From an uncultured bacterium (GTDB taxonomy: Bacteria > Armatimonadota > UBA5829), in assembly GCA_938074205.1 (NCBI GenBank), contig CALJES010000015.1, forward strand, positions 1 to 64,000: 64,000 nucleotides of DNA, given 5' to 3'. Position 1 is the first letter of the stretch. The number at the start of each line of letters is the position of its first letter. Position numbers and translations under genes: made by a program. Positions 1 through 9,721 of this stretch are shown one piece after another. Under the pieces are notes generated by a model. The model searched no databases. It saw only the letters and a list, made by a program, of their open reading frames with translations, and had not been told where the DNA came from.

Positions 1-1
1 T

Positions 2-145
2 GTTGAGATGGTTATGCCTGGTGACAATGTGACGATAACTGCTGAGCTGATATCTCCGATAGCTTTGGAGCAGGGTTTGAACTTTGCTATTCGTGAGGGC
101 GGTCGCACAGTCGGCGCCGGAGTAGTCTCAGAGATTATTGAATAG
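2..145 (+). CDS. tuf: Elongation factor Tu, C-terminal end (partial)
   Basis: Only the last 47 codons and the TAG stop are present; the gene begins before the window. The translation contains [10 protein letters not shown], then [19 protein letters not shown], which is the C-terminal barrel (domain 3) of EF-Tu. EF-Tu carries aminoacyl-tRNA to the ribosomal A site as a GTP complex. It sits directly upstream of rpsJ, the usual str-to-S10 junction, so the canonical fusA is probably just upstream, outside the window. Confidence 0.95.
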   Translation, partial: VEMVMPGDNVTITAELISPIALEQGLNFAIREGGRTVGAGVVSEIIE

Positions 146-210
146 GCAAATAAGGCCACCCGAAGACGAATCAGGCGCAGTCGGGCTGGCGACTTCCAGG
201 AGAGCTGCGT

Positions 211-519
211 ATGCGCAAAGACAAGGTGAGGATCAGGCTCAGGGCATTTGATCACAGAATACTGGACCAAAGTGTCGAGCGTATAGTGGAGACAGTTCGC
301 CGCACAGGCGCTCGGATATCGGGTCCGGTCCTGTTGCCCACTGAGAAGAATATTTACTGTGTGAACAGGGGACCGAACATCGATAAGGAGTCGATGGAGC
401 ACTTTGAGATTAGGACACACAAGCGACTCATCGATATATTGAACCCTGGTCCTAAGACTATTGATGCTCTAATGCGCTTGGACCTACCAAGCGGTGTTGA
501 TATTGAAATCAAACTTTAG
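211..519 (+). CDS. rpsJ: 30S ribosomal protein S10
   Basis: 102 residues, the usual S10 length, with the characteristic [15 protein letters not shown]-terminus and the [13 protein letters not shown] segment. S10 belongs to the 30S head and in other bacteria also works as NusE in antitermination. The ATG is preceded by the SD-like CAGGAGAG. It follows tuf by 65 bases and opens the S10 block; the 88 bases after it hold no gene that I can see. Confidence 0.97.
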   Translation: MRKDKVRIRLRAFDHRILDQSVERIVETVRRTGARISGPVLLPTEKNIYCVNRGPNIDKESMEHFEIRTHKRLIDILNPGPKTIDALMRLDLPSGVDIEIKL

Positions 520-607
520 GAGTTATTACTCGCCGCATATGGTGGTTAAGCATTACGATTGTGTATTTGAGGACGTAAGCTGATATATCGCACCAGGGGA
601 ATGCTGA

Positions 608-1237
608 ATGGTGGATGGAATACTAGGAAGAAAACTGGGAATGACGCAGGTCTTCGACGAAACAGGTAGGCTTGTACCTGTCACGGTCATCGAGGCCGGA
701 CCCTGCGTTGTCACACAGATAAAAACAGTGGAGCGCGACGGGTACCAAGCTGTTCAACTTGGCTTTGGAGATATCAAGGAATCGCGTCTTAACAAGCCCA
801 TAAGAGGTCATTTCGCAAAATCCGGGGCTCCAGCAAAGCGTTACTTGCGTGAAGTACCGGCAGCCAATATTGATGACGTGCAGCTCGGTCAAGAGATTAG
901 AGCGGACGTTTTCGATGCAGGCGACATCGTAAAAGTTACTGGCATATCTAAGGGAAAGGGTTTCGCCGGGGCAGTGAAGAGACACCATTTTCGTGGCGGG
1001 CCTATGACTCACGGCTCAATGGTTCACCGGAAGCCGCAGTCGGCAGGTGCCACCGATGCCGCGCGAACATTCAAGGGCGTTAGGCGGCCGGGGCACATGG
1101 GCAATCGACAGGTAACGCAGAGAGGTCTTACTGTGCACCGCGTGGATCCTGATCGCAATCTCATACTTATTAAGGGAGCAGTTCCAGGGGCTACCGGCGG
1201 TCTGGTAACAATTACTCGCCAGGAAATCGGAGGGTAG
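608..1237 (+). CDS. rplC: 50S ribosomal protein L3
   Basis: 209 residues starting MVDGILGRKLGMTQVFDETG, typical of L3, with the conserved central loop containing GHMGNRQVT that reaches towards the peptidyl-transferase centre. L3 is an early assembly protein of the 50S. It is followed by rplD after 4 bases, in the standard S10-operon order. Confidence 0.97.
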   Translation: MVDGILGRKLGMTQVFDETGRLVPVTVIEAGPCVVTQIKTVERDGYQAVQLGFGDIKESRLNKPIRGHFAKSGAPAKRYLREVPAANIDDVQLGQEIRADVFDAGDIVKVTGISKGKGFAGAVKRHHFRGGPMTHGSMVHRKPQSAGATDAARTFKGVRRPGHMGNRQVTQRGLTVHRVDPDRNLILIKGAVPGATGGLVTITRQEIGG

Positions 1238-1241
1238 ACGG

Positions 1242-1868
1242 ATGCCTAGAGTCAGTGTTCAGAATATGTCGGGCGAGGCCGTCGGAGATATTGAACTAAA
1301 GCCGGAAGTTTTTGAAGTTGAGCCGAACATCGCGCTAATGCACCAAGCTGTCGTGGCCGAGGAAGCAAATGCTCGGCTGGGAACAGCTGATACTAAAACA
1401 CGTGCTGAGGTCAGTGGCGGAGGAAGAAAGCCTTATCGACAAAAGGGAACTGGTCGCGCACGACAAGGTTCAATTCGCGCTCCGCACTATACTCACGGAG
1501 GAGTGGTATTCGGTCCACACCCTCGGTCGTACGAGAAAAGACTGCCGAAGAAGATGAGGCGGGGCGCAATCAGATCGGCTCTTTCTGCAAAGCTTGCCGA
1601 AGGTGCCGTAGTGATTGTAGACGAGATTAAACTGGACAAGATAAGCACCAAGGCAATGGCAGCTTTTCTGGACAGTGTTGAGGCTTTCGGTAGAACGTTA
1701 ATAATTGCAGACACAATCAGCGACGAGCTGAGATTGTCTGTGCGAAACATACCAGGCGTAGAGCTCAGACTGTCGCCCGCTGTGAGTGTTCGGGAAATTC
1801 TGAACGCCGAAAAGATAATTATGACGAAGGCGGCAGCTGAGAAATTGCAGGAGGTGTTCGGGTCGTGA
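1242..1868 (+). CDS. rplD: 50S ribosomal protein L4
   Basis: 208 residues. The conserved loop region reads GGGRKPYRQKGTGRARQGS, the part of L4 that lines the exit tunnel. In E. coli L4 also represses the S10 operon; no comparable leader can be judged here because the operon start lies outside the window. The stop codon overlaps the GTG start of rplW, suggesting translational coupling. Confidence 0.97.
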   Translation: MPRVSVQNMSGEAVGDIELKPEVFEVEPNIALMHQAVVAEEANARLGTADTKTRAEVSGGGRKPYRQKGTGRARQGSIRAPHYTHGGVVFGPHPRSYEKRLPKKMRRGAIRSALSAKLAEGAVVIVDEIKLDKISTKAMAAFLDSVEAFGRTLIIADTISDELRLSVRNIPGVELRLSPAVSVREILNAEKIIMTKAAAEKLQEVFGS

Positions 1869-2152
1869 AAGACGCGTATTCGGTGATCAAGAGACCATTG
1901 ATAACAGAAAAGACCATGAATCTGACGGCCGTGGGCAAGTATGCATTTGAAGTTGACCCGAACGCAAACAAGATAGAGATTGCTCGAGCTGTCGAAGAAA
2001 TTTTTGGCGTAGAAGTGGTTAAAGTCAACACTGTCAATGTGAAACCGAAGACTAAACGTCTGGGCAGGTTTGAGGGTAAAACTGGGGGAATGAAAAAGGC
2101 ATATGTAACACTCAAGCCAGGCCAGAGGATACAGATATTCGAGGGAGCCTAA
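1865..2152 (+). CDS. rplW: 50S ribosomal protein L23
   Basis: 95 residues beginning at a GTG that overlaps the rplD stop. It contains the L23 signature IKRPLITEKTMNL, and FEVDPNANKIEIARAVEEIF. L23 sits at the tunnel exit and docks trigger factor and SRP. Length and position between L4 and L2 are standard. Confidence 0.97.
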   Translation: MKDAYSVIKRPLITEKTMNLTAVGKYAFEVDPNANKIEIARAVEEIFGVEVVKVNTVNVKPKTKRLGRFEGKTGGMKKAYVTLKPGQRIQIFEGA

Positions 2153-2155
2153 CCG

Positions 2156-2983
2156 ATGGCTATAAAGACTTACAAACCGATAACCCCAAGCCTGAGATAT
2201 CAAACGGTTTCTGCGTTTGAAGAAATAACCAAGGCTGAACCTGAGAAAAGCTTATTGCGGCCGCTGAAAAAGAAGGGCGGACGCAATAATCAGGGTCGTG
2301 TAACGGCACGCCATCAAGGCGGCGGGCATAAGCGGATGTATCGCATCATAGACTTTAAGCGCGACAAGGTTGGCGTACCGGGCAAATGTGTCGCCATCGA
2401 GTACGACCCAAATAGGTCGGCGCGGATTGCCTTAATTCAATACATCGACGGCGAGAAGCGCTACATCCTTTGGCCGCTCGGGTTAAATGTTGGTGATACT
2501 GTTATCTCCGGCAGCGATGCCGATATCAAACCGGGCAACTGTCTCCCTTTGGCCAATATACCGTTGGGTACCATTGTTCACAATATCGAGCTCCAGCCTG
2601 GTAAGGGTGGGCAAATTGTAAGAAGCGCAGGTGCGGGCGCGCAGATTATGGCGAAAGAGGGCAAGTATGTTCAGCTCAGATTGCCGTCTGGTGAGATAAG
2701 AAATGTGCTCGCCGAATGCAAAGCTACGGTTGGCCAGGTCGGCAATGTGGAGCACGAAAATATTTCTCTCGGCAAAGCAGGCCGTGCCCGCTGGTTGGGC
2801 AGGAGGCCTGCAGTAAGAGGCGTTGCTATGACGCCAAGGGATCACCCGCACGGAGGAGGAGAAGGTAAATCGCCAGTGGGCCGGAAGACGCCCATGTCGA
2901 AATGGGGTAAACCAGCTCATGGTACTAAGACTAGAAAGAGAAAACAGTCAGACAAACTAATCGTGAGACGACGCGGCAAGTAG
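2156..2983 (+). CDS. rplB: 50S ribosomal protein L2
   Basis: 275 residues, full length for L2. Diagnostic segments are [17 protein letters not shown] near the N-terminus and the C-terminal [19 protein letters not shown], whose histidine loop lies close to the peptidyl-transferase centre. It starts 3 bases after rplW and is followed by rpsS. Confidence 0.98.
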   Translation: MAIKTYKPITPSLRYQTVSAFEEITKAEPEKSLLRPLKKKGGRNNQGRVTARHQGGGHKRMYRIIDFKRDKVGVPGKCVAIEYDPNRSARIALIQYIDGEKRYILWPLGLNVGDTVISGSDADIKPGNCLPLANIPLGTIVHNIELQPGKGGQIVRSAGAGAQIMAKEGKYVQLRLPSGEIRNVLAECKATVGQVGNVEHENISLGKAGRARWLGRRPAVRGVAMTPRDHPHGGGEGKSPVGRKTPMSKWGKPAHGTKTRKRKQSDKLIVRRRGK

Positions 2984-2994
2984 GAGGATATTTA

Positions 2995-3279
2995 ATGGCG
3001 AGATCTATTAAGAAGGGCCCATATGCGGATCCGAAACTCGTCAAGAAAATCGAGCAGTTGAACGCACGCGGCGAGAAGAGAATCATCCAAACCTGGTCGC
3101 GGCGGTCCACTATCTTGCCGCTGATGATTGGCCATACGATTGCGGTTCATGACGGCCGCAAGCATGTGCCGGTATACATTACAGAGAACATGGTTGGTCA
3201 CAAACTTGGCGAGTTTGTGCCTACCAGGACGTTTAGGGGACACGGTCACCATACTGAGCGTTCGACCGCTTTGAAGTGA
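2995..3279 (+). CDS. rpsS: 30S ribosomal protein S19
   Basis: 94 residues starting [15 protein letters not shown] and including [20 protein letters not shown], both typical of S19, a 30S head protein that contacts the A-site tRNA region. An AGGAGGA Shine-Dalgarno lies just before the ATG. The stop is TGA, direct evidence that UGA terminates in this genome. Confidence 0.97.
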   Translation: MARSIKKGPYADPKLVKKIEQLNARGEKRIIQTWSRRSTILPLMIGHTIAVHDGRKHVPVYITENMVGHKLGEFVPTRTFRGHGHHTERSTALK

Positions 3280-3301
3280 CTTTTGGGAGGCTTGAGATTC
3301 C

Positions 3302-3874
3302 ATGGAGGCTATTGCACGGGCACGTTATGTGAGGACTTCTCCTAGGAAGGCCCGGCTTGTTGTAGATGCCATTAGAGGCAAAGAAGTGCGCGAGGCGTTG
3401 GCCATACTTCGGTACACGCCGAACAGAGCAGCGCGTATCGTAGAGAAGGTGGTTAGGTCGGCTGTCGCAAATGCGGAGAATAATTTCCATATGGATGCCG
3501 ACAACCTCAGAATATCGCGCGCTTTCGTTGACGGTGGACCGAACATTATTAAGCGCCTTCGCTATGCGCCTATGGGTCGTGGCTATCGGATAATAAAGAG
3601 AATGAGCCATATAACAATTGCAGTTGAAGAAACCGAGCCGAAACCCGACAGAAAGGCTCGAAGAAGGCCGGCGACCGGCGCTGCAGCAAAGCGCGCTGCT
3701 GCTTCCGAAGCGAGGGTGGGTGAAACTAAGAAAGTTTCTGCAATTGCTGAGGAGAAGCCCATAGAGCCAACCACGGAGACGCAGAAGTCGGTCGAAGGTG
3801 AAGAGACTCAGACCGAGGTCGAGAACAAGGCCGATATTCAGGACACAGAGTCTGAGGGCAAAGGAGGCGCGTAG
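3302..3874 (+). CDS. rplV: 50S ribosomal protein L22 with long C-terminal tail
   Basis: The first ~115 residues are a normal L22, with [19 protein letters not shown] and the tunnel hairpin region ending RGRGYRI-like (here [13 protein letters not shown]). The protein then continues for about 75 residues rich in Ala, Lys, Glu and Thr, first basic ([16 protein letters not shown]) and then acidic, giving 190 residues against about 110 usual. The tail is probably disordered and solvent-exposed; its role is unknown. The stop abuts the TTG start of rpsC. Confidence 0.96.
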   Translation: MEAIARARYVRTSPRKARLVVDAIRGKEVREALAILRYTPNRAARIVEKVVRSAVANAENNFHMDADNLRISRAFVDGGPNIIKRLRYAPMGRGYRIIKRMSHITIAVEETEPKPDRKARRRPATGAAAKRAAASEARVGETKKVSAIAEEKPIEPTTETQKSVEGEETQTEVENKADIQDTESEGKGGA

Positions 3875-4645
3875 TTGGGACAGAAGGTTAATCCAATAGG
3901 GCTCAGGGTTGGAATCATTCGCGATCCTGATAGCAAGTGGTTTGCTACGGATCGGGAGTTCCCGGCGCTCGTGCTCGAGGACTACAAGATTAGAAAGTTC
4001 CTGAAGAATGCCCTCTATGCAGCGGGCGTTTCAAAGATAGAAATCGAGCGAGCTGCCAACAGAGTGAAAGTTACGATCTGGGCAGCGAAACCCGGGATAA
4101 TTATTGGACGTGGCGGGCGAGGCATTGATGATATCCGCGCGGATCTTGAAAAGCTTACTGGAGGGAAAACCGTAATTGTTAATGTCCAGGAAATCCGTAC
4201 GCCGGAACTCGATGCTCAGCTTGTCGCGGAGTCGATTGCACAGCAGATAGAGAAGAGAATTTCTTATAAGCGCGCTTGTAAACAAGCGGTTCTGCGCACT
4301 ATGCGAATGGGTGCCAAGGGTATCAAGGTTAGAGTTGCCGGTCGACTTGCAGGAGCCGAAATGGCTCGCGCTGATGGTGAGAAGGCGGGCAAAATTCCGT
4401 TGCATACTCTTAGAGCTGATATCGACTACGGCTTCACAGAGGCAAGAACAACCTATGGCAACATAGGAGTTAAGGTGTGGATCTATAAAGGTGATATTCT
4501 GCCTGGCGCCCAGCGCGAGGAGTCAATAGAAGAGCAGATAGCCAAGAGACCCAGACGCACCCGCACTGCTAGCCGGGAATCGGCGGCGCGCCAACAGGAG
4601 ACTGACGAAATCTCTAAGACCGTGACCGGAGAAAAAGGAGAATAG
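3875..4645 (+). CDS. rpsC: 30S ribosomal protein S3
   Basis: 256 residues from a TTG start that touches the rplV stop; an AAGGAGG Shine-Dalgarno lies inside the end of rplV. It opens [16 protein letters not shown] and has the KH-domain loop [21 protein letters not shown]3 lines the mRNA entry site. About 35 C-terminal residues after AKRPRRTRT are extra, low-complexity and end acidic. Confidence 0.96.
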   Translation: MGQKVNPIGLRVGIIRDPDSKWFATDREFPALVLEDYKIRKFLKNALYAAGVSKIEIERAANRVKVTIWAAKPGIIIGRGGRGIDDIRADLEKLTGGKTVIVNVQEIRTPELDAQLVAESIAQQIEKRISYKRACKQAVLRTMRMGAKGIKVRVAGRLAGAEMARADGEKAGKIPLHTLRADIDYGFTEARTTYGNIGVKVWIYKGDILPGAQREESIEEQIAKRPRRTRTASRESAARQQETDEISKTVTGEKGE

Positions 4646-4651
4646 TCAGCT

Positions 4652-5086
4652 ATGCTGATGCCAAGACGAACTAAATACAGAAAGCAGCAGCGCGGTTCCA
4701 TGAAGGGAGTTGCGACTGCAGGTAACAACGTTGACTTCGGCGAGTACGGACTACAAGCCCTGGAACCCGCGTGGATTACAGCCAACCAAATCGAGGCCGC
4801 TCGTGTTGCTATAACCCGTCATATCAGAAGGGGAGGTCAGGTTTGGATTCGAATATTCCCGGATAAACCGTACACGCGCAAACCTGCCGAGACCCGTATG
4901 GGTGGCGGCAAGGGTAATCCGGAAGGCTGGGTTGCTGTGGTCAGACCTGGTAGAATGCTCTTCGAGGTAAGTGGTGTTTCTGAAGAGCTTGCAAGAGAAG
5001 CGATGAGACTGGCGGCTCATAAGTTGCCGATAAAAACTAGATTTGTAACTAGAAAAGAGCAGGGCGATATCTGTGAGACAGTCTGA
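4652..5086 (+). CDS. rplP: 50S ribosomal protein L16
   Basis: 144 residues with the L16 signatures [16 protein letters not shown] and [20 protein letters not shown]16 organises the A-site tRNA elbow contact on the 50S. A second in-frame ATG (two codons in) could also be the start. It overlaps rpmC by 14 bases. Confidence 0.96.
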   Translation: MLMPRRTKYRKQQRGSMKGVATAGNNVDFGEYGLQALEPAWITANQIEAARVAITRHIRRGGQVWIRIFPDKPYTRKPAETRMGGGKGNPEGWVAVVRPGRMLFEVSGVSEELAREAMRLAAHKLPIKTRFVTRKEQGDICETV

Positions 5087-5288
5087 GTTTCGAAAGAAAG
5101 TAAAAGAAGCTACAGAAGCTGAGCTTGAGGTAATGCTAAGGCAGGAGCGTGAAGGGCTGTACAAGCTGAGGCAACAGTTTGCTCTCAAGCAGCTCTATAA
5201 TGTTCACGCTATTAAAACTGCCAGGAAGAACGTGGCGCGCATACTTACGGAAATGCAGCTGCGTAGGGCTGGACAGAGTAGGGGATAG
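5073..5288 (+). CDS. rpmC: 50S ribosomal protein L29
   Basis: 71 residues from a GTG inside the end of rplP. It is the short two-helix hairpin expected of L29, with [15 protein letters not shown] and [17 protein letters not shown]29 lies at the tunnel exit next to L23. The 14-base overlap with rplP and the 6-base gap to rpsQ imply coupled translation. Confidence 0.94.
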   Translation: MRQSEFRKKVKEATEAELEVMLRQEREGLYKLRQQFALKQLYNVHAIKTARKNVARILTEMQLRRAGQSRG

Positions 5289-5294
5289 CACGTT

Positions 5295-5558
5295 ATGACG
5301 ACTGGGCAAAGGGGTAGACGCAAAGTTCGTGTTGGAAGAGTTGTGAGCGACAAAATGGACAAAACCGTGGTGGTCGCCATTGACACTCTCGTAAGGCATC
5401 CGCTGTACGGTCGAATCATGCGGCGGACGACGAAATTTAAGGCTCACGACGAGAACAACGAATGCGGCATTGGAGACATTGTCGAGATCATGGAAACCAG
5501 ACCGCTGTCAAAAGAGAAGCGCTGGCGGGTATGCCGGATTATTGAGAAGGCTAAGTAA
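5295..5558 (+). CDS. rpsQ: 30S ribosomal protein S17
   Basis: 87 residues with the S17 core [20 protein letters not shown] and the loop [20 protein letters not shown], ending in [21 protein letters not shown]. It is an OB-fold primary 16S binder. Position between L29 and L14 is canonical. Confidence 0.97.
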   Translation: MTTGQRGRRKVRVGRVVSDKMDKTVVVAIDTLVRHPLYGRIMRRTTKFKAHDENNECGIGDIVEIMETRPLSKEKRWRVCRIIEKAK

Positions 5559-5578
5559 GAAAGCAAAAGGGAACTACC

Positions 5579-5947
5579 ATGATTCAGCCTTACACTCGAC
5601 TTAGAGCAGCAGATAACACTGGAGCACGTGAGATCATGTGCATCCGGGTGCTCAAGGGCTCGAATGCCCGTTATGCGAAGGTTGGGGACATAATAATGGG
5701 TGTCGTAAAGCAGGCGGCGCCGGGCGGAGCAGTCAAGAAGAGCGATGTAGTCAGGGCCGTTGTAGTCCGCACAAAGAACGATATACAGCGCTCAGATGGA
5801 TCTGTGCTCCGCTTTGATGACAACGCTGCTGTTATCATCAACAATGCGAACGAGCCCAGAGGTACCCGGGTATTTGGGCCTGTGGCGAGAGAACTCCGCG
5901 AGAAGGGTTTTATGAGAATCATATCGCTTGCGCCTGAAGTGCTCTAG
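5579..5947 (+). CDS. rplN: 50S ribosomal protein L14
   Basis: 122 residues, the standard L14 length. It starts [18 protein letters not shown] and contains [15 protein letters not shown] and [21 protein letters not shown]14 forms the intersubunit bridge with L19 and is the docking site of RsfS. A 66-base gap follows before rplX. Confidence 0.98.
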   Translation: MIQPYTRLRAADNTGAREIMCIRVLKGSNARYAKVGDIIMGVVKQAAPGGAVKKSDVVRAVVVRTKNDIQRSDGSVLRFDDNAAVIINNANEPRGTRVFGPVARELREKGFMRIISLAPEVL

Positions 5948-6013
5948 CGAATACTGGCGCAGCGAGCAGCCAATTAGCGTTGAGCCTGACTTGCTGGTTT
6001 CGGAGATAGCTAG

Positions 6014-6382
6014 ATGGGAAGACAACCAAAGCCAACTTTTGAAGGAAAACTGCAGATCAAAAAGGGTGACGAGGTTATTGTCCTTGCTGGCAAGGACAAA
6101 GGCAAGCGCGGCAAGGTGATACAGGCTTTGCCCGAAGAAGGAAAGGTCATTGTAGACGGTGTCAACGTTGTGACGCGCCATCAGAAGCCGCGCTCAGCTA
6201 CATCTCGTGCAATGATTCGCCAGCAGTTGGGCGAGATGATGGTGCCGCTTGGGATATATGTGAGCAAAGTGATGCTTGTTTGCCCCAAGTGCAATAAGGA
6301 GACCCGGATTGCCAAGGCTCGCACTGCTGACGGGGATTCTGTCCGAAAGTGCAAGAAGTGCGGAGAACTCATAGACGCATAG
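6014..6382 (+). CDS. rplX: 50S ribosomal protein L24 (zinc-ribbon type)
   Basis: 122 residues. The KOW segment KKGDEVIVLAGKDKGKRGKV is clear, and the C-terminal part carries four cysteines as two C-x2-C pairs (C90/C93 and C113/C116), so this L24 should bind zinc. It initiates 50S folding next to the tunnel exit. Zinc-type L24, S14, S4 and L36 all occur in this window, so I see no sign of zinc-independent replacements. Confidence 0.96.
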   Translation: MGRQPKPTFEGKLQIKKGDEVIVLAGKDKGKRGKVIQALPEEGKVIVDGVNVVTRHQKPRSATSRAMIRQQLGEMMVPLGIYVSKVMLVCPKCNKETRIAKARTADGDSVRKCKKCGELIDA

Positions 6383-6446
6383 CCTTTACTCGAATGTCAG
6401 AGTAGTTTGTTGAAGATTCTTACTCCGGAAACGTGGGTATCGAATT

Positions 6447-6989
6447 ATGCCTAGACTCAAAGATAAATACAGAAACGAAGTTGTGCAGGCACTTATGAAG
6501 CAGTTCCAATACAAGAACGTGATGCAAGTGCCGCGCGTTACGAAGGTAGTTGTTAGTATGGGCGTTGGGCAGGCGGCGCAAGATTCTCGTCTGCTTGACG
6601 CGGCTATGAATGATCTGTCGCTCATCACTGGTCAAAGACCGGTGATTACCAGAGCGCGGAAGTCTATATCTAACTTCAAGATAAGGAAAGGTAACCCGAT
6701 TGGGTGCAAGGTGACCCTGCGTGGGGCAATGATGTACGAGTTTCTGGATAGGCTTTTTAATGTTGTTTTGCCGAGAGTCAGGGACTTTCAGGGTATCCCG
6801 CCCGACTCATTCGACGGTCGTGGTAACTTCAGCATGGGTCTCAAGGAGCAACTTGTATTTCCTGAGATCGATTACGACAAGGTTGATCGGTCTCGAGGAA
6901 TGAACATCGCAATATGCACTACCGCTAAGACTGACGAAGAGGGTAGGGCCCTGTTGAAAGCCCTGGGGTTGCCATTCAAAGAGGTCTGA
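6447..6989 (+). CDS. rplE: 50S ribosomal protein L5
   Basis: 180 residues with [20 protein letters not shown], the [20 protein letters not shown] segment and the late [20 protein letters not shown] motif. L5 binds 5S rRNA and contacts the P-site tRNA. It normally precedes rpsN directly; here an EF-G-like gene is inserted, starting 4 bases after the L5 stop. Confidence 0.98.
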   Translation: MPRLKDKYRNEVVQALMKQFQYKNVMQVPRVTKVVVSMGVGQAAQDSRLLDAAMNDLSLITGQRPVITRARKSISNFKIRKGNPIGCKVTLRGAMMYEFLDRLFNVVLPRVRDFQGIPPDSFDGRGNFSMGLKEQLVFPEIDYDKVDRSRGMNIAICTTAKTDEEGRALLKALGLPFKEV

Positions 6990-6993
6990 CCGA

Positions 6994-9066
6994 ATGAAAA
7001 AATATCCTATTGATTCGATTAGAAACGTTGCACTGGTAGGACACGGTGGCACTGGAAAGACGTCGCTAGCAGAGGCGATGCTCTACACTTCAGGGGCGAT
7101 CAGCCGGTTGGGCCGAGTGGACGACGGCACTTCTACCGGCGATTTCGATCCTGAGGAAGTCCAACGCAAGATCAGTATCAATTTGGCCGTTTTGCCGTGT
7201 GAGTGGAAAGATGCGAAGATCAACTTGGTAGACACGCCGGGTTATCCGGATTTTGTTGGTGACGTAATCGGAGCGATGCGCGCGGTGGAAGCAGCTCTGC
7301 TTATCGTTGACGGTACGGGCTCTATCGATGTAGGTACGGATACTGCGTGGGACTTGGCAACGCAAGCCGGCATTACGAAGTTGTTCTTCGTCAATAAGCT
7401 TGAGAAGGAGAACACGGATTTCTACCGCACGTTGGAGTCGCTGCGTCAGAGATTTGGCACCAGCGTAGCGCCTTTGCAGTTACCGATTGGATCTGAGGAC
7501 AAGTTCGTCGGAGTAGTGGATCTACTTACCCATAAGGCCTACAAGTGGGAGAACGGAAAGATTGTGCCTATTGAGATGCCGTCCGAGATGGAAGGGCAAA
7601 TCTCCAAAATGCGCGAATCACTGATAGAGTCTGTGGCCGAAATGGACGACGCTCTGATGGAGAAATACTTCGACGAAGGCACGTTGTCCGACGAGGAAAT
7701 TGCGAAGGGCTTGGAGATGGGTCTGCGCGCAGGCAAGGTCGTGCCTGTCCTTTGCGGATCAGCGATGAAGATGGTCGGTGTGGACACGCTGCTTGACTTA
7801 ATAGTGTCGAGCGTGCCGTCGCCTGCCAGTGTGCCACCCGTGAAAGGTGTGAGTCCATCGGGAGCCGAAGAAACTCGCGCGCCTGACGATTCGTTTTGTG
7901 CCCTTGTATTTAAGACGATGGCTGATCCTTACGTGGGCAAGCTGACGTATTTCCGAGTTTTCTCGGGGTCTATTAGGTCTGACTCTCACGTCTATAACGC
8001 GAATAAGGAGCGCGAAGAACGGGTAGGCCAAATTTACTTCGTGCAGGGTAAGAATCAAATTCCGACACCCGAAATCGGCGCCGGGGATATAGGAGCTGTA
8101 GCCAAGCTTCAGGAGACTGCGACCGGCGACACGCTGTGCGATAAAGCTCATCCAGTCATTCTGAAACCGATCGAGTTTCCAGAGCCAGTGTACTCTCTTG
8201 CGGTTCGAGCTAAGACGAAGGCCGATGAGGATAAGCTCGGACCGGCTCTGCAGAAGCTGGCGGAAGAGGATCCGACGTTCCAAACTTATCGAGACCAGGA
8301 TATCGGCCAAACGTTGATATGTGGTCTAGGTGAGACCCAACTCGACATCATGGTTGAACGGCTTAGACGCAAGTTTGGTGTCGAAGTCGAAACAGAAACT
8401 CCAAAAGTTCCCTACAGAGAGACGATTACTACTACAGCAGAAGCCCAGGGTCGTCACAAGAAGCAAACCGGCGGGCGTGGGCAGTTCGGCGATTGTTGGA
8501 TTCGGCTTGAGCCTTTGCCCAGGGGTAGTGGTTACGAATTTGTGGATCAGATTGTGGGCGGTGCCATACCGCGCCAGTTCATTCCCTCGGTAGATAAGGG
8601 AATCAGAGATGCGATGAGCCAGGGAATACTTGCCGGGTATCCCGTTGTGGATGTCAGAGCCGTGTGCTATGACGGGAGCTATCATACGGTAGACTCTTCA
8701 GACCTGGCTTTCCAGTTGGCTGGCAGACTTGCCTTCCGCGCAGCGGCTGAGAAAGCAAATCCAGTTCTGCTCGAGCCGATCTACGAAATGGAGATCATAG
8801 TGCCCGAGGAGTTTATGGGTGACGTAATAGGCGATCTCAACTCCAAGCGTGGCAGAGTTCTTGGAATGGAGCCGCTGGGCGGCGGTAGACAGAAAATTAA
8901 AGCCCACGTTCCGCAAGCTGAGATACAGCGCTATTCGATTGACTTGCGCTCTATCGCGCGAGGACGGGGTAAATTCTCGGCTAGGTTTTCGCATTACGAA
9001 GAAGTACCGCCCAATGTGGCGCAGACGATAATTGCGGAAGCTGAACGAGCTCGGAAAGAGGAGTAG
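6994..9066 (+). CDS. EF-G-like translational GTPase (EF-G-2 type paralogue)
   Basis: 690 residues with the five-domain EF-G layout. The GTPase motifs are non-canonical: the P-loop is GHGGTGKT, where EF-G has AHIDAGKT; G3 is DTPGY, with Tyr in place of the catalytic His of DTPGH; and the guanine motif is NKLE, where NKxD is usual. Domain IV follows the segment TGGRGQFGDCWIRLEPLPRG, and the C-terminal domain includes GDVIGDLNSKRGRVLGM. These changes fit the EF-G-like/EF-G-2 family (compare the second EF-G of Thermus), whose role is poorly defined, so I do not use fusA. It is packed between rplE (4 bases) and rpsN (3 bases), so it is made with the ribosomal proteins. A canonical fusA probably lies upstream of tuf. 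Confidence 0.9.
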   Translation: MKKYPIDSIRNVALVGHGGTGKTSLAEAMLYTSGAISRLGRVDDGTSTGDFDPEEVQRKISINLAVLPCEWKDAKINLVDTPGYPDFVGDVIGAMRAVEAALLIVDGTGSIDVGTDTAWDLATQAGITKLFFVNKLEKENTDFYRTLESLRQRFGTSVAPLQLPIGSEDKFVGVVDLLTHKAYKWENGKIVPIEMPSEMEGQISKMRESLIESVAEMDDALMEKYFDEGTLSDEEIAKGLEMGLRAGKVVPVLCGSAMKMVGVDTLLDLIVSSVPSPASVPPVKGVSPSGAEETRAPDDSFCALVFKTMADPYVGKLTYFRVFSGSIRSDSHVYNANKEREERVGQIYFVQGKNQIPTPEIGAGDIGAVAKLQETATGDTLCDKAHPVILKPIEFPEPVYSLAVRAKTKADEDKLGPALQKLAEEDPTFQTYRDQDIGQTLICGLGETQLDIMVERLRRKFGVEVETETPKVPYRETITTTAEAQGRHKKQTGGRGQFGDCWIRLEPLPRGSGYEFVDQIVGGAIPRQFIPSVDKGIRDAMSQGILAGYPVVDVRAVCYDGSYHTVDSSDLAFQLAGRLAFRAAAEKANPVLLEPIYEMEIIVPEEFMGDVIGDLNSKRGRVLGMEPLGGGRQKIKAHVPQAEIQRYSIDLRSIARGRGKFSARFSHYEEVPPNVAQTIIAEAERARKEE

Positions 9067-9069
9067 CCT

Positions 9070-9255
9070 GTGGCAAAGAAATGCTTGATCGAGAAACAGA
9101 AGAGACCGCCTAAGTTCAAAGTGCGCAAATACAACCGCTGCGGCGTGTGCGGGAGACCGAGAGGGTACATACGCCGATTTGGCCTGTGTCGTATTTGCTT
9201 CCGGGAAATGGCGCATCGTGGTCTGATTCCCGGAGTGAGAAAGGCGAGCTGGTAA
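9070..9255 (+). CDS. rpsN: 30S ribosomal protein S14, type Z (zinc-binding)
   Basis: 61 residues from a GTG three bases after the EF-G-like stop. This is the short zinc form: C24-x2-C27-x12-C40-x2-C43, with the ending [12 protein letters not shown]14 is in the 30S head. Length and cysteine spacing exclude the longer, cysteine-free form. Confidence 0.97.
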   Translation: MAKKCLIEKQKRPPKFKVRKYNRCGVCGRPRGYIRRFGLCRICFREMAHRGLIPGVRKASW

Positions 9256-9312
9256 ATAACCACGATGGACCACATATAGAGTGCGGTTGTAACCAGTTAA
9301 TGGAGGATCCGA

Positions 9313-9711
9313 ATGAGCGTAACCGATCCTATAGCCGACCTTCTGACGAGGATTCGAAACGCGAACCTTGCAAACCATGAGACTGTTGAGGTACCTGCGT
9401 CAAGGCTTAACATAGAGATTCTGCGTATTTTGCGGGATGAAGGATTCATACGGGGATATCAGCTCCTGGAGGACTGTAAGTTTCCCACTGCAAGGATACA
9501 ATTGAAGTACGGCCCTAAAAGAGAAAGAATTTTGACCAATCTCAAACGGGTATCGAAGCCAGGACTGCGCGTTTACGCCAAGCGAGACAAGGTTCCTAGA
9601 GTCTTGAGGGGTTTAGGTATAGCAATTTTGAGTACGTCGAAGGGTGTGATGACCGACCGAGAAGCCCGCAAGTTGGGAATCGGCGGTGAGGTTTTGTGCT
9701 ACGTTTGGTAG
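9313..9711 (+). CDS. rpsH: 30S ribosomal protein S8
   Basis: 132 residues starting [18 protein letters not shown], the hallmark of S8, and ending with [21 protein letters not shown]8 is a primary 16S binder and in E. coli the autogenous repressor of the spc operon. A GGAGGA Shine-Dalgarno precedes the ATG. Confidence 0.98.
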   Translation: MSVTDPIADLLTRIRNANLANHETVEVPASRLNIEILRILRDEGFIRGYQLLEDCKFPTARIQLKYGPKRERILTNLKRVSKPGLRVYAKRDKVPRVLRGLGIAILSTSKGVMTDREARKLGIGGEVLCYVW

Positions 9712-9721
9712 TGAGGTAGCT

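Noticed and set aside
6994-9066. Calling this gene fusA, the canonical EF-G
   Set aside because: DTPGY and NKLE disagree with translocating EF-G, and the window begins at tuf, upstream of which the true fusA normally lies.
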